Program-made: the position numbers and the translations under genes | NCBI GenBank assembly: GCA_029204225.1 | Contig: CM055097.1 | Location: forward strand, 2,699,801 to 2,757,800 | Direction of reading: 5' to 3' | Source of the DNA: Diphasiastrum complanatum | Taxonomy: Eukaryota > Streptophyta > Lycopodiopsida > Lycopodiales > Lycopodiaceae | DNA: 58,000 nt | In this document: one piece after another, positions 56,696 through 58,000 of the stretch | Position numbering within the stretch: position 1 is the first letter of the stretch | Layout of the letters: each line of letters starts with the position of its first letter | The notes under the pieces: model-generated | Told to the model about the DNA's origin: nothing | The model's database searches: none | What the model saw: the letters and a program-made list of their open reading frames with translations, nothing else

Positions 56696-57440
56696 GTTTG
56701 GTATCAGGTTTTTCGACCGTAACCTTGGCAACTGGTTCCACCTTGGATGAATGTTACAAAAAATCTTTGAGTGGAAGTGCCTCCATGTAGTTGAGGATCT
56801 GAAAGTCAAAAATGTCCAAATCGTCTGGGCAATTATGAATTCGCAAGACATTTTCATCATCTACGAATAAATCGTCTAATTCATTAGTAGGTAGCCATGG
56901 AATATTAAAAATTCATCATTGTGTGGAAGAATATCAATAAAATTGATATTAATGATAGGCGTGTCTAGATCAGGTGGTTGTTCGTTATCATCCCGGGGAG
57001 TATACGTACAATCAGTCTAATTTTGAGCACAATAATCAGCGTTCACACAATCAATCATAGCCAAACTGTGGCTCCATTTTATGATATCATTAGATTTTGA
57101 GTTTCTCAGATGAATCAATGGTAATGGAGCTAAATCTATTACCAAGGTGACTCGGCCTTTGCTATAGTCATGAATGACCCTTGCATTGGTGAGCCATGGT
57201 CGACAAGAAGTAACTCATAGGAATTGGTGTTACTAGGAATATTGAATACTACTAGTTTTGTGAAAAATTTCAGGCCTCCTACTTTGATCAGAATTTGTGG
57301 GAGGAATCCTGTAGGTCATACCACACTTTGATCAGCCATCCTGAGCTGACAAGTGAGTTTGGTGAGTTTGTCTCTCAGGTTTCATTCTATCATGAGAGAT
57401 GTGAAAATGATGTTGACACCTGAGCCACCATCTAATACAA
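56696..57440 (-). pseudogene. Ty3/gypsy retropepsin fragment
   Basis: Minus-strand reading gives a gypsy aspartic protease: VVLDGGSGVNII (active-site D-G-G variant), then after a stop LRDKLTKLTCQLRMADQSVV, PTGFLPQILIKVGGLKFF and NTNSYELLLVDHGSP in the position of the usual LLGRPWL. Several stops and frame changes follow, down to about 56700. The protease matures the polyprotein; this piece is dead. It is joined upstream to copia sequence at about 57447. Confidence 0.78.
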
Positions 57441-58000
57441 CTAAGACTTCTCGTTTAAGGTTGAGAAAAAGTCCTTTTTCACAAGACATGTGGGAGCTAG
57501 CCCCACTGTCGATCCACCAATTGTCTCTTGAATTGCTATTGCTTGTTGGTGAGGATGTAGATTCCATCAAGAATACATCTCCTTCATCCTCCTCCTCCTC
57601 CTCCTTTGCAAGGTTTCCTTGTTTGTCCTCCTCCACTTGTGCTCTTAGCATCTTGTAGCATTCAGATGCATAATGCCCCTTCTTTCCACAAAAGAAGCAT
57701 TTTTGCTTTGACTTGTCCTTTGAGCTTGATGCATCATCCTCTGCTTTGGCCGCCTTTGGATGCTTCTTCTTTTCATTGGTCTTCTTTTTGCCCTTGAATG
57801 AGAAATTGGCTTTCTCATCACCATCCTGGAAAGACAAGGAACTCATCCTAGATTTTGCATGGAGCATCCTACACTCTTCAGCCACTTATACACTATGAAG
57901 TTTTTCTATAGTTGGCAAAGTGTCTTGGATGGCAAAACTTTGGACCAAATTTGCAAAGTCATCTCCTAGACCATTAAGGACAATTTGTACAAGCTCTCTA
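57441..58000 (-). pseudogene. Ty1/copia gag C-terminus and protease start, running off the window
   Basis: On the minus strand the capsid end (near 57960) leads into AEECRMLHAKSRMSSLSF, a lysine-rich segment, the intact CCHC knuckle CFFCGKKGHYASEC and an acidic stretch. The copia protease motif WWIDSGASSHMSCEKG follows (about 57478-57525). At LNLKREV the sequence passes in frame into the gypsy protease LVVLDGGSG. The 5' part lies beyond 58000. Confidence 0.87.

Overview
This is plant nuclear DNA, probably from a vascular plant with a large repeat-filled genome. The evidence is an intact cellulose synthase-like D gene, an arabinogalactan-peptide gene, plant-type GT-AG introns, and many decayed Ty1/copia and Ty3/gypsy retrotransposons with plant-style primer-binding sites. 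I cannot place it to species. No rRNA, tRNA or CRISPR feature was recognised.

Layout. 0-8.4 kb: a decayed gene copy (copy A, 649-1986), an 18-bp-period minisatellite (2540-3620), then mostly anonymous DNA with small repeats. 8.46-13.61 kb: copia element 1, with a complete 5' LTR and a 3' LTR cut to about 26 bp. 14.0-18.6 kb: a three-gene module with no family name I know. It holds copy B of the 649-1986 gene, a convergent minus-strand gene in which a CENH3-like histone fold lies in frame upstream of a Ulp1/C48 cysteine-protease domain, and a divergent acidic ORF. 18.6-21.9 kb: anonymous DNA and the AG-peptide gene. 21.93-25.19 kb: copia element 2, internally deleted; its empty site survives as a paralogue at 38.5 kb. 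25.9-33.2 kb: fragments of LTR elements, including a 1.2-kb dispersed repeat present twice and a 462-bp LTR. 33.4-35.7 kb: a long inverted repeat around two exons of a DDE-type transposase. 35.7-39.4 kb: degenerate tandem repeats and orphan exons. 39.4-42.3 kb and 55.6-58.0 kb: two minus-strand loci where copia coding sequence runs straight into gypsy coding sequence, each followed by a C/A-rich tract. 44.15-47.88 kb: the CslD gene. 48.99-54.98 kb: a 2.99-kb tandem duplication carrying a copia gag-integrase deletion derivative.

Only CslD and the AG-peptide look like intact host genes; both act at the cell wall or cell surface, but nothing here shows co-regulation. Almost everything else is mobile or mobile-derived and broken. 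Many nonsense codons look like C-to-T or G-to-A changes, as expected of old methylated repeats. The most unusual item is the CENH3-like/Ulp1 gene: its exon phases close exactly, and its association with a repeated gene (copy A/copy B) suggests an undescribed mobile or multicopy module.
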